NCBI GenBank assembly: GCA_937995745.1
Contig: CALKIU010000154.1
Coordinates: 1 to 13,080, forward strand
From: an uncultured Bacillaceae bacterium
GTDB lineage: Bacteria > Bacillota > Bacilli > Bacillales > Cytobacillaceae
Length of the DNA: 13,080 nt
Direction of reading: 5' to 3'
How positions within the stretch are numbered: the first letter of the stretch is position 1; each line of letters starts with the position of its first letter. Positions 1-6,635 of the stretch are shown here, piece by piece. The position numbers were made by a program, and so were the translations under genes. The notes beneath the pieces are model-generated. The model was given only the letters and a program-made list of their open reading frames with translations. It had not been told where the DNA came from and did not search any database.

Positions 1-29
1 CCTTTATCACTGATTTTCCGTGTATTCAT
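1..29 (-). CDS. trpB: Tryptophan synthase beta chain, N-terminal fragment (partial at window edge)
   Basis: The first nine codons read M-N-T-R-K-I-S-D-K, followed by the first two bases (GG) of a probable Gly codon, before the left edge cuts the gene. The ATG overlaps the trpF stop as ATGA (29-26), the same junction style as elsewhere in the operon. There is no strong Shine-Dalgarno sequence before it, so translation is probably coupled to trpF. TrpB condenses indole with serine to make tryptophan using PLP, in complex with TrpA. The identity is inferred mainly from position after trpF, plus a short N-terminus compatible with TrpB, which usually continues into a G-Y-F-G segment. No catalytic residue lies within the window. 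Confidence 0.7.
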
Positions 30-655
30 AAATGTTTTGCGGCAGCGGTGCCCGCCGACTTGGCGGCTTTGATAAAATTTCTGATTTTTTGCAAATCTTT
101 TTTTCCGCCGCTTTCCACACCGCTGCTGACATCAACCATATAAGGTTCCGCTTTGCGGATTGCCTCCCCGACGTTTTCGGCAGTAAGGCCCCCGGCAAGG
201 ATCATCTTTTTCCCGGCCGGCCGGGCATCGCGCAAAAGCTCCCAATCGAATGAAATACCGTTTCCTCCCCGGTATTTTCCCGCCGGACTGTCCAAAAGAA
301 CATATTCGCAATCATAAAGATGGAGTTTTTCTAAGTCGCGGGCATCTCTGATATTAAATGCTTTGATCACCGGAAGAGAAAATAGGCGGCAAAAGGCCGG
401 AGTTTCGTCTCCGTGAAGCTGGATGGCCGTTAATCCGGCTTCTTCCGCAATGTATTCAATGTTTTCTTGTTTTTCGTTCACGAAAACACCGACCTTTTCC
501 ACGTGATCAGGAAGACGGGCAATGATAGCTTTTGCCGAGGGAAGAGAAATTTTCCGTTTGCTTTCGGCAAAAACAAATCCCAAGGCATCGGCTCCTTGTT
601 CGGCGGCAAACAGAGCTGTTTTTTCGTCGGTGATCCCGCATATCTTTACTTTCAT
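26..655 (-). CDS. trpF: Phosphoribosylanthranilate isomerase
   Basis: A (beta/alpha)8-barrel enzyme of 209 residues that converts N-(5-phosphoribosyl)anthranilate into CdRP, the third committed step to tryptophan. The start shows V-K-I-C-G-I-T with the catalytic Cys at residue 6. The general acid Asp is in L-L-D-S-P, followed by G-G-N-G-I-S-F-D-W; the usual Thr of GGTG is Asn here. The phosphate-binding segments L-A-G-G-L-T and V-D-V-S-S-G-V-E near the C-terminus are intact. GGAGGG lies 6 nt before the ATG. The gene begins 14 bp after the trpC stop and overlaps trpB by 4 bp. Length is normal for the family. The last dozen residues form an Ala/Lys-rich tail of no obvious function. Confidence 0.97.
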   Translation of the reverse strand: MKVKICGITDEKTALFAAEQGADALGFVFAESKRKISLPSAKAIIARLPDHVEKVGVFVNEKQENIEYIAEEAGLTAIQLHGDETPAFCRLFSLPVIKAFNIRDARDLEKLHLYDCEYVLLDSPAGKYRGGNGISFDWELLRDARPAGKKMILAGGLTAENVGEAIRKAEPYMVDVSSGVESGGKKDLQKIRNFIKAAKSAGTAAAKHL

Positions 656-669
656 GGCAAACCCTCCAT

Positions 670-1443
670 TTATAACGGTATTCTCATTTCCGCAATGGCT
701 CTCTTGACATCCCCGTGGCGCATGAGCGCCTCGCCGACAAGCATCCCGTCTGCTCCTGCGTCTCTGACTCTTTCTGCGTCGGCGGACGTTTTTATTCCGC
801 TTTCACTGATGACATACCGGCCTTCTTTTTTGAGCAGCGGGACCAATTTTTCAGTTGTGCTTAAGTCGACTTTAAACGTTTTTAAATTCCGGTTATTAAT
901 GCCAATGAGGAGGTTGCCTGTCTTAAGGGCCCGCTCCGCTTCCGCTTCGTCATGGACTTCCAGCAGCACTTCCAATTCTTTTTCCCGCGCATATTCGTAC
1001 AATTCCATAAGTTTGTTGTCATCCAGGGCGGCGGCGATTAAAAGGATTATATCCGCACCGGCTTTTTGCGCCGCATCAATTTGCACGCGGTCAATGATAA
1101 AATCTTTGCATAAAACCGGCGCATCCACGGCCGCGCTTATTAACACCAAATCATGATACGAGCCTTTAAAATACCGGGATTCCGTCAAAACGGAAACAGC
1201 ATCGGCTCCCGCTTGGACATAGCTTTCCGCCTGTTTGACGGGATTTTTGCCGAGATGGATGTCTCCTTTTGAAGGCGACGCCCTTTTAAACTCGGCGATC
1301 AATCCCATCCGCTCTGTTCGTTTCAAAACGGCAAGAAATGATCTTTTGTTTCTTTTTTCCGGAGCAGCAGGAACATCATGCAAGGAGAAATGTTGCAAGC
1401 TTCTCTTTTTATTGGCAATGATTTTATCCAAAATCTGTTCCAT
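670..1443 (-). CDS. trpC: Indole-3-glycerol phosphate synthase
   Basis: A TIM-barrel enzyme of 257 residues that closes and decarboxylates CdRP to indole-3-glycerol phosphate. All expected catalytic segments are visible: I-A-E-F-K-R-A-S-P-S-K-G (catalytic Glu and Lys, phosphate loop), C-K-D-F-I-I-D (catalytic Lys), L-E-V-H (Glu), I-G-I-N-N-R-N-L (Asn) and I-S-E-S-G-I (Glu, Ser). The start is a choice. A GTG at 1449 overlaps the trpD stop but is only 4 nt from GGAGG (1454-1458), while the ATG at 1443 is 10 nt away and gives the usual N-terminus M-E-Q-I-L-D-K-I. I prefer the ATG. The Shine-Dalgarno sequence lies inside the last codons of trpD, so the two are translationally coupled. Confidence 0.97.
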   Translation of the reverse strand: MEQILDKIIANKKRSLQHFSLHDVPAAPEKRNKRSFLAVLKRTERMGLIAEFKRASPSKGDIHLGKNPVKQAESYVQAGADAVSVLTESRYFKGSYHDLVLISAAVDAPVLCKDFIIDRVQIDAAQKAGADIILLIAAALDDNKLMELYEYAREKELEVLLEVHDEAEAERALKTGNLLIGINNRNLKTFKVDLSTTEKLVPLLKKEGRYVISESGIKTSADAERVRDAGADGMLVGEALMRHGDVKRAIAEMRIPL

Positions 1444-1445
1444 TC

Positions 1446-2471
1446 TCACATGACCTCCGCATGATATGATTGGCTCATCTTTCTTAAGCCTTCCAGTTTT
1501 TCCATAGCCGCTCCGGAATCGATGCTTTCCTTGGCCAGTTCGATTCCCTCCTGAATGGTGGCCGCTTTCCCGTTGGCAAATATGCCGAGTCCGGCGTTTA
1601 GAAGAACGATATCCCTGTGCGGGCCCTTTTTGCCTTTTAATACGTCCAGCAAAATGCCGGCATTCTCTTTGGCGTCACCGCCGACGATGGCCTCATTTCC
1701 GTAAACGGGCAGCCCCACTTCTTCGGGATGGAGGATCTTGTTGTAAATGACCCCATTTTCCAGAATGGCAAGGTGGTTTTCGCCGGCGAGGGAAGCTTCA
1801 TCCATGTAGCCTGCGCCATTCAATACAACAGCCCTTTTGCGGCCGAGCATTTTCAATACTTCCGCAAACATATTCAACATATCGCGGCGGTAAATGCCGA
1901 GCAGCTGGCTGTCCAAATCGACCGGGTTTGTCAACGGGCCTATCAGGTTGAAAATGGTCGGCACCCGCAAATCACGGCGCACTTTCACAATCCGTTTGGT
2001 CTTTGGATGGACGTGCGGGGCAAACAGAAAAGTGATCCCAAGCTTATGCAAAAGCTCTTCGGACGCCCGGGGCGGCAAGTTCAAGTTAATGCCGAGTTCT
2101 TCCAAGACATCGGCGCTGCCTGATTTGCTGGACACGCTCCGGCTCCCGTGCTTGGCAACGGGAATTCCCGCTCCGGCGATGACAAAAGCGGAAGTGGTGC
2201 TGATATTGAACGTCTTCAAACCGTCTCCGCCCGTCCCGCAGTTGTCCATCACGTTCGGGACATACACACGGAACGGAAGGGCCTTTTTCCGCAATGCTTT
2301 CACGAGGCCGACTATCTCTTCAACCGTTTCCCCCTTCGTTTTTAAGCCGATTAAAAAACCGCCAAGTTCACTGTCTGATACGTCTCCGGACAACACGATG
2401 TTCATCGCTTGCTCCATTTCCTGCTCGCTGAAAGATTTTCCGGCTGCCAAACGTTCCAATACTGTTCTCAT
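1446..2471 (-). CDS. trpD: Anthranilate phosphoribosyltransferase
   Basis: A protein of 341 residues that transfers phosphoribose from PRPP to anthranilate. It has an alpha-helical N-terminal domain and a glycosyltransferase family 3 domain. The PRPP loop C-G-T-G-G-D-G (78-84), F-N-I-S-T, S-V-S-S-K-S-G-S-A-D and the metal-binding M-D-E-A-S-L are present. Two anthranilate-site positions differ from the textbook sequence. The KHGNR Asn is Ser110 (codon 2142-2144), and the Arg of the usual R-T-x-F-N is Pro171 in V-P-T-I-F-N. The latter matches my recollection of B. cereus-type TrpD, so it is probably a lineage trait. The ATG overlaps the trpG stop (ATGA), with a GGGGAGGAGAAGG ribosome site inside trpG. 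Confidence 0.95.
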   Translation of the reverse strand: MRTVLERLAAGKSFSEQEMEQAMNIVLSGDVSDSELGGFLIGLKTKGETVEEIVGLVKALRKKALPFRVYVPNVMDNCGTGGDGLKTFNISTTSAFVIAGAGIPVAKHGSRSVSSKSGSADVLEELGINLNLPPRASEELLHKLGITFLFAPHVHPKTKRIVKVRRDLRVPTIFNLIGPLTNPVDLDSQLLGIYRRDMLNMFAEVLKMLGRKRAVVLNGAGYMDEASLAGENHLAILENGVIYNKILHPEEVGLPVYGNEAIVGGDAKENAGILLDVLKGKKGPHRDIVLLNAGLGIFANGKAATIQEGIELAKESIDSGAAMEKLEGLRKMSQSYHAEVM

Positions 2472-3055
2472 TTTCCTTCTCCTCCCCGTGTAATCTTAAG
2501 AAAATTTTCCAACATCTTTTTTCCAAATTCTGTTCCAATTGATTCCGGATGAAATTGCAAGCCAAAAACAGGATACTGTTTATGCCGAATCGCCATCAAT
2601 TCCCCGTCATCTTCCGCGAATCCCGCCGCCTCCAGACAATCCGGCAGAGAATTTTTGTCAATCACGTGAGAATGATAGCGCATCACTTCCAGTGGGCTGT
2701 TTAAAGAGGCAAACAATCCTTTTCCCTCATGTGTCATGAGCGACATTTTTCCTTGCATCGGCCGTTCAACCGGCTTCAGCTTTGCCCCGAACGCCCGGCC
2801 AATTACGAGATGGCCGAAAGAGATTCCGAGAATGGGAACAGATTTGTAAATGTCTAGCACTATTTTGCTGCTGGAAGCGGCTTTTTCCGGACGGCAGGGC
2901 CCGGAAGACAAAATGACAGCGTCAGGGGCCTTCCTTCCGATTTCTTGCAGGAGTGTTTCATCGCCCTTTATGATTGCCGCTTCTTCCCCAAGTTCGCCCA
3001 AATATTGAAACAAATTAAAAATAAATGAATCCCCGTAATCAACCAGCAAAATCAT
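2468..3055 (-). CDS. trpG: Anthranilate synthase glutamine amidotransferase subunit with nucleophile Cys replaced by Ser
   Basis: A class I glutamine amidotransferase of 195 residues, normal length, which would feed ammonia to TrpE. The fold motifs are recognisable, and the acid-base pair is present in F-H-P-E-S (His169, Glu171). The nucleophile elbow reads G-I-S-F-G-H-L instead of G-V-C-L-G-H-Q: residue 79 is Ser (TCT, 2819-2821) where the catalytic Cys belongs. Other normally fixed positions also differ: D-Y-G-D-S-F for D-N-Y-D-S-F, and S-S-G-P-C for S-P-G-P-C. The frame is intact, with ATGA overlaps to trpE and trpD. It is clearly TrpG by context and homology. I infer poor or no glutaminase activity, leaving TrpE to use free ammonia or a PabA-type partner encoded elsewhere. 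Confidence 0.93.
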   Translation of the reverse strand: MILLVDYGDSFIFNLFQYLGELGEEAAIIKGDETLLQEIGRKAPDAVILSSGPCRPEKAASSSKIVLDIYKSVPILGISFGHLVIGRAFGAKLKPVERPMQGKMSLMTHEGKGLFASLNSPLEVMRYHSHVIDKNSLPDCLEAAGFAEDDGELMAIRHKQYPVFGLQFHPESIGTEFGKKMLENFLKITRGGEGK

Positions 3056-4449
3056 TTGTTACCTTCCTCCAAAAAAGCTCTTAATTTATGACTTGTCTCT
3101 TGAAACTCTTTTTCGGGATCGGAATCATGGACAATCCCGGCGCCCCCTTGTATGAACGCTTCGTTGTTCTTGATGAGCATCGTCCGAATGGCGAGAGCGA
3201 AATCCATGTTGCCGTTGGCGGAAAAATAGCCGACGGCCCCGGAATAGAAACTCCGCTTTGTTTCTTCAAGTTCATTGATAATCTCCATCGCTCTCCATTT
3301 TGGCGCACCGGAGACCGTTCCTGCCGGCAAACAAGAGAGAAAAGCGTCGACAGGGCTGCAATCCTCTCTTAATTGCCCGCTGACCTCGGAAACGATATGC
3401 ATAACATGCCGATATTTTTCCACCTTCATGTACTTGTCGAGTTTTACCGTCCCGAAGCGGCATACCCGGCCAATGTCGTTGCGTCCCAAATCGACGAGCA
3501 TCCGGTGTTCGGCCAGCTCTTTTTCATCTTTCATCAGTTCCGCTTCCAAAGCCTTATCTTCTTCCGGAGTTCTTCCCCTCGGCCTTGTGCCGGCAATCGG
3601 ATTTGTCGTCACTTTTTTCCCGGTGCATTTTATTAAACTTTCCGGAGAAGTTCCGGCAAGCGCGTAATCGGCAAAATCCAGATAATACATATAAGGCGTC
3701 GGGTTTTTCACACGGAGTTTGCGGTAAAAAGAGAACGGATCCCCGTCAACGGACGCTTTCAAGCGCCGGGACAGCACCACTTGGAAAACTTCTCCGTCCG
3801 CTATATATTTCTTGGCACTTTTGACCATGTCCATAAATTTTTCCTTCCCGATGTTTTCCTGGAACGACTGGATTCGAAACGGCCGTTCCTCCTCCTCTGT
3901 TCCTGTCATGATAGATTTTTTCAGTTTTTGCAGGCGGTGTTGCAAATCGTCGGAAGTGGTTTCCTCCAATAAAGGAGTGGCAATTAAAAATACCTTTTCT
4001 TGAAGGTGATCAAAGACGGCCATTTCTTCAAACCCCATCAAATGGACATCGGGAATACCCAATTCATCGTCCGGCATCTTGCCGACATTGCCGTAATGCC
4101 GAACGACATCGTAACCTATGAATCCGACCGTACCGCCGATAAAAGGGATTTCTTCATGCAACCCTTCATATCTTGCAGGAAACAGCGTTTTTAAAACTTC
4201 CAATGGCTTTTCCCGCAAAAATGTTGTCCGCCCTTTTGCCGTCAGCTCAGTGCCGTGGGCAAACCCCTTCAGTTCAAAAGAAGGATTGCAGCCGATAAAA
4301 GAAAACCTTCCTTGTTTTTCATGTTTCAAAGAACTTTCCAGCAGAAATTTTTTCCTCCCTTTCAACCGGCGGTAAATCGAGACCGGTGTCAGGCAATCCC
4401 CCTGCAATTCTTCAATCAAAACCGTTTTTTCCCTAATTCCCTTTGTCAT
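3052..4449 (-). CDS. trpE: Anthranilate synthase component I
   Basis: First enzyme of the pathway, 465 residues, converting chorismate and ammonia (or glutamine through TrpG) to anthranilate. The N-terminal domain carries the tryptophan feedback motif L-L-E-S-S (36-40). The C-terminal chorismate-binding domain shows A-G-T-S-P-E-S, P-I-A-G-T-R-P-R-G, E-H-R-M-L-V-D-L-G-R-N-D, H-I-V-S-E-V-S-G, T-V-S-G-A-P-K and D-P-E-K-E-F. One oddity is Trp after G-A-P-K, where Val or Ile is usual. A longer frame opens at a GTG (4458), but AGAAGGAG (4458-4465) covers that codon and sits 8 nt before the ATG at 4449, which I take as the start. It is the first gene after the T-box leader and overlaps trpG by ATGA. 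Confidence 0.97.
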   Translation of the reverse strand: MTKGIREKTVLIEELQGDCLTPVSIYRRLKGRKKFLLESSLKHEKQGRFSFIGCNPSFELKGFAHGTELTAKGRTTFLREKPLEVLKTLFPARYEGLHEEIPFIGGTVGFIGYDVVRHYGNVGKMPDDELGIPDVHLMGFEEMAVFDHLQEKVFLIATPLLEETTSDDLQHRLQKLKKSIMTGTEEEERPFRIQSFQENIGKEKFMDMVKSAKKYIADGEVFQVVLSRRLKASVDGDPFSFYRKLRVKNPTPYMYYLDFADYALAGTSPESLIKCTGKKVTTNPIAGTRPRGRTPEEDKALEAELMKDEKELAEHRMLVDLGRNDIGRVCRFGTVKLDKYMKVEKYRHVMHIVSEVSGQLREDCSPVDAFLSCLPAGTVSGAPKWRAMEIINELEETKRSFYSGAVGYFSANGNMDFALAIRTMLIKNNEAFIQGGAGIVHDSDPEKEFQETSHKLRAFLEEGNK

Positions 4450-4520
4450 GACACACACTCCTTCTGGTTAGGTCCGATTGGCTGTCAACGCCGTTATGTG
4501 CTGTGTAAAAATCAAACCAT

Positions 4521-4564
4521 AAAAAAAGTCCTCTACAGACACAAAACATGTGTCTATAGAGGAC
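4521..4564 (-). terminator. Regulated terminator of the proximal T-box
   Basis: The arms GTCCTCTATAGACACA and TGTGTCTGTAGAGGAC are complementary apart from one mismatch near the middle. They enclose a short TGTTT loop and are followed by seven T residues (4527-4521). The hairpin is mutually exclusive with the antiterminator that uses the T-box sequence just upstream. Confidence 0.93.
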
Positions 4565-4831
4565 GATCCGTCGCGACCGCGGTGCCACCTCTGTTGGAAC
4601 AGCCCGGCTGTTCCCCCTCTTCAGGTTCGCAAAAGGCCGTGCACGCACTGCAAAACCGCAGGCCCGCGCCATGCACCTTTTGTAAACCCTATCCTTTTAA
4701 CGGCGGAATCCCGTCCGTCCCTACTGTGATTTCAGGACGGCTCTTGTAAGCCCATTCCATTGAGCGCTTCATCCCGGCTCTCACCTGCCCCGGTTCTCTG
4801 TAATGAAGGAAGCTCAATGTACTCTTCTTAC
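4521..4831 (-). ncRNA. T-box riboswitch, tRNA-Trp responsive, proximal copy of a tandem pair
   Basis: A cis-acting leader element that reads tRNA-Trp charging. On the minus strand it runs from the Stem I base and AGTA-type bulge (GTAAGAAGAGTACATTGAGC) to the terminator. The specifier loop reads GAATGGGCTTAC, placing UGG (Trp) at 4752-4754, in the standard GAA-codon-purine setting. The T-box sequence AGAGGTGGCACCGCGG lies at 4577-4592. It is followed by a long terminator hairpin and a T run. Uncharged tRNA would pair its acceptor end with the T-box bulge and favour the antiterminator. This copy is nearer trpE and follows the distal copy in the same transcript. Confidence 0.93.
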
Positions 4832-4863
4832 GCATCGATTTTTCACTGTTCATTTGTCAAAAC

Positions 4864-4900
4864 AAAAAGGGTTCCTCTTCCCTTAAAGGACGAGGAACCC
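4864..4900 (-). terminator. Regulated terminator of the distal T-box
   Basis: The arms GGGTTCCTC and GAGGAACCC are perfect 9-bp complements around a 14-nt loop, followed by five T residues (4868-4864). Confidence 0.93.
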
Positions 4901-5130
4901 CGCGGTGCCACCTTTATTGGCTGAAAAACAGCCCACTTTGCCAGTATCATCGCCAAAAAGCGATAATACCCGTCTCTTTTAACGATGAGACTCTTCGCCA
5001 AAGCCTACTGCCGCATATGCGGGTTCGGTTTGGAGGCTCGGAAGTCCATTCACCCAAGTTTCCGCGCTGATTTGCACCAACCATCAGCTCTCTGAAGCTT
5101 CCACTTGAGCTACTCCTCTTCGTCAACGCC
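4864..5130 (-). ncRNA. T-box riboswitch, tRNA-Trp responsive, distal (promoter-side) copy
   Basis: The first of two T-boxes in the trp leader. Stem I begins at GACGAAGAGGAGTAGCTC, with the AGTA-type bulge, followed by AGAGAGCTGATGG and TTGGTGCAAATCAG, a typical distal apical region. The specifier loop GGTGAATGGACTTC places UGG (Trp) at 5046-5048. The T-box sequence AAAGGTGGCACCGCGG lies at about 4900-4915 and is followed by a terminator. Its layout matches canonical T-boxes more closely than the proximal copy does. Both copies must be read through before trpE is transcribed, so the pair acts as two gates in series on the same signal. Confidence 0.95.
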
Positions 5131-5183
5131 CGTTTCCAATATAAATAGAAACAATTAACAGTTACTGGTTTTTTGTTGTTTTT

Positions 5184-5212
5184 ATATTAAACGTTTTTTT
5201 CTAAAATGTCAA
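5184..5212 (-). promoter_or_regulatory. Sigma-A promoter of the trp operon
   Basis: A perfect TTGACA (5207-5212) and TAATAT (5184-5189) are separated by 17 nt on the minus strand. Transcription would start near 5177, giving a leader of about 730 nt before trpE with both T-boxes inside it. No other good promoter was seen between here and trpE. Confidence 0.9.
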
Positions 5213-5319
5213 TCTATTTTCATCACAATTTTTTATTCATGTTCGCCGCGGATTCCGTTTGGCGGACAGAACCGGCCCCGTATGCCCTAAAAACGTTTCC
5301 ATCACTCAAGGATTTTCGC

Positions 5320-5352
5320 GCATAAAAATAATGTTTACGGACAGCATAATTA
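5320..5352 (+). promoter_or_regulatory. Candidate forespore (sigma-G/F type) promoter of sspH
   Basis: GCATA (5320-5324) resembles the -35 element and CATAATTA (5345-5352) the -10 element of forespore sigma factors. GGACAGCATA (5339-5348) also resembles a sigma-F -10. The gap to CATA is 20 nt, a little longer than usual. Forespore expression is expected for an SspH gene, which supports the assignment. Confidence 0.45.
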
Positions 5353-5399
5353 AAGGAAGCTGCGAATGCATGATATGAAAACAATCCGGAGGCGATTCC

Positions 5400-5582
5400 A
5401 TGGACGCAAACCGTGTCAAACAAATTCTTTCCTCTCCCGCAGACATAAAAGTGGAGTTCAACGGAACTTCCGTTTGGATCGATGAATTGCATGAAGACGG
5501 CAAGACTGCCACTGTTCATATGCGGGGCCCGTCGGAAGAACGAATAACCGTCGACATAAATGATTTAAAAGAAGTCAAATAG
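5400..5582 (+). CDS. sspH: Small acid-soluble spore protein, H-type
   Basis: A 60-residue protein of the SspH family, minor forespore proteins packed into the spore core. The sequence opens M-D-A-N-R-V-K-Q-I-L-S-S-P-A-D-I and continues F-N-G-T-S-V-W-I-D, then A-T-V-H and S-E-E-R near the end, the conserved pattern of the family as I know it. Length is typical (about 60 residues). GGAGG (5388-5392) sits 7 nt before the ATG. The gene is transcribed away from the trp promoter and probably alone; no clear terminator directly follows the stop. It shows that the organism is a spore former. The exact function of SspH is not settled in any species I know of. Confidence 0.93.
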   Translation: MDANRVKQILSSPADIKVEFNGTSVWIDELHEDGKTATVHMRGPSEERITVDINDLKEVK

Positions 5583-5759
5583 GGCCGAAAAAGGAGCCTG
5601 GTTTACATTTGGCATGCTCAAAATGCAAAAACTGCCGTCGGGGTTTATCATTTGGCAAACCTGCACTCTATCCCGCTTTTCCTTGCAATGCATCCTTTTC
5701 CGACGACTGTCGATGTCTCATCAACCACAGCCGAAGTACAAATTTTTGTCAAAGATGAA

Positions 5760-5835
5760 AAATAAAAAAGAACCTCTCCACTGCCGGCACATCCTTTGTA
5801 GCTTGAATTGCCGCAATATGTGGCAAGGTTCTTTT
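5760..5835 (-). terminator. Long branched hairpin terminator after the cysteine-rich gene
   Basis: Outer arms AAAAGAACCT (5766-5775) and AGGTTCTTTT (5826-5835) are perfect complements. Inside, TGCC and ACAT pair with GGCA and ATGT, and ATTGCCGCAAT (5808-5818) can form an apical hairpin. On the minus strand the last arm runs into a T-rich stretch (TTTTTTATTTTT), 35 nt after the stop of the cysteine-rich gene. It may also stop rightward transcripts from sspH. Confidence 0.7.
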
Positions 5836-5869
5836 CCGTTATTTTATACTGTCGCAACCGAAACGGCCG

Positions 5870-6265
5870 TTAAGCGTTCACTGATTCCAAAATTTCGCAG
5901 CCTTCCTGAACTAGCAATTTGCAATTGCCGTTGCATTTTTCCCTTAACTCTTTGCAGGAAATGGTTCCGTATTTTTCTTTAAAAGCGTTAATCCAAGCTT
6001 GTGTCTTTTGCTTTACCCTGTCATTTACGTGAGGCGGTTCATCCGCCGAATACCGGCTGGAAATGGCCATGCAGCCGCCAATCACGATTCCGCAAGTTTC
6101 TTCGGAGTACATGCCGCCTCCAAAAGCGGCCGCCAACTTTAAGGCATCGTCTTCCAATCCCAGGCGGTAATAATCATTCGCCGCCCGCAACGTCGCTTCG
6201 GAACAAACATACGTGTGTGTTTCCGGCCAATCTTTCACATATTTTACTGCCTCATCTTTTAACAT
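5870..6265 (-). CDS. C_GCAxxG_C_C family putative redox protein
   Basis: A soluble protein of 131 residues with seven cysteines at 21, 58, 65, 104, 111, 115 and 123. The layout matches the C_GCAxxG_C_C family: an early C-S-E-A, a glycine-rich A-A-A-F-G-G-G-M (45-52), then E-T-C-G-I-V-I-G-G, and a distal cysteine cluster in C-K-E-L-R-E-K-C-N-G-N-C. The family is thought to be redox-active or metal-binding, but no reaction is established. No signal peptide or membrane segment is visible. GGGAGG lies a few bases before the ATG. The gene stands alone between its own promoter (near 6395) and a terminator (5766-5835), with no obvious redox partner nearby. Confidence 0.85.
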   Translation of the reverse strand: MLKDEAVKYVKDWPETHTYVCSEATLRAANDYYRLGLEDDALKLAAAFGGGMYSEETCGIVIGGCMAISSRYSADEPPHVNDRVKQKTQAWINAFKEKYGTISCKELREKCNGNCKLLVQEGCEILESVNA

Positions 6266-6390
6266 GGTTGAACCTCCCTTAAGTTTCTTTGAAGCTGCCG
6301 TCTGGGTGTCTGATTATTTTGATAATATTTTTTAACAAAGAAAATCAATTTTCAAAAATAACCAATAATTCTATTTCCTTACTTGATTTT

Positions 6391-6399
6391 ATTATATCA
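6391..6399 (-). promoter_or_regulatory. Extended -10 promoter for the cysteine-rich gene
   Basis: TGATATAAT on the minus strand is a perfect extended -10 element (TGnTATAAT). The -35 region 17 nt upstream (AAATTA) is poor, as is common for extended -10 promoters. Confidence 0.65.
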
Positions 6400-6536
6400 C
6401 TTACATCCGATTTTAATTTGAAAACTTTGTGAAACATTTAACAATCAAAGGAATATAAATGCATGGCCTTTTTTGTGCTGCAGGTCTATGGATACGATCA
6501 CTTCCGCACAATGTTAAAAACCAGCAAATAAGGAAG

Positions 6537-6583
6537 AAACCCTTGAATCAGAGGAGTGAGGAATATTTCCGATTCAAGGGTTT
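6537..6583. terminator. 13-bp perfect inverted repeat, probable terminator after the HAD gene
   Basis: AAACCCTTGAATC (6537-6549) is complementary to GATTCAAGGGTTT (6571-6583) around a 21-nt loop that can fold further as GGAATATTTCC. It lies about 50 nt after the HAD gene stop on the minus strand. The following sequence there (TTTCTTCCTTATT) is a modest U-tract, so termination is likely but not certain. Confidence 0.55.
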
Positions 6584-6635
6584 TGCTGTATTGTAAAAGT
6601 ATTCAAATGTAGCAAACATCTCAACAATCATAAAT

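Larger units (their letters stand above)
6266..6635. other. Intergenic region of 370 bp between the cysteine-rich gene and the HAD gene
   Basis: An AT-rich stretch. It holds the minus-strand promoter near 6391-6399 and, further right, the perfect inverted repeat at 6537-6583. A 22-codon plus-strand frame (6463-6531) sits between them but lacks coding support. The leader of the cysteine-rich gene would be about 120 nt long; no known riboswitch was recognised in it. Confidence 0.7.

Noticed and set aside
467..1156. 229-codon plus-strand open frame
   Set aside because: Antisense shadow of trpF and trpC; its Ser-rich composition is typical of the opposite strand of such genes.
1959..1961. Pro171 in TrpD where the anthranilate-binding Arg (R-T-x-F-N) usually stands
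   Set aside because: The same V-P-T-I-F-N segment is in B. cereus-type TrpD as I remember it, so on its own it looks like a lineage variant rather than a loss.
4255..4749. 164-codon plus-strand open frame
   Set aside because: Antisense to the start of trpE and to the proximal T-box, both of which are secure.
4855..4860. TTGACA on the minus strand between the two T-boxes, as a possible second trp promoter
   Set aside because: No acceptable -10 element lies 16-18 nt downstream, and the sequence belongs to the linker after the distal terminator.
5614..5982. 122-codon plus-strand open frame
   Set aside because: It overlaps the terminator and the 3' end of the cysteine-rich gene on the other strand, has no ribosome site and no protein-like motif.
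6463..6531. 22-codon plus-strand frame after AAAGGA
   Set aside because: Too short, the Shine-Dalgarno spacing is 10 nt and weak, no promoter was seen, and no recognisable sequence. An overlapping longer frame from 6459 runs through the inverted repeat.
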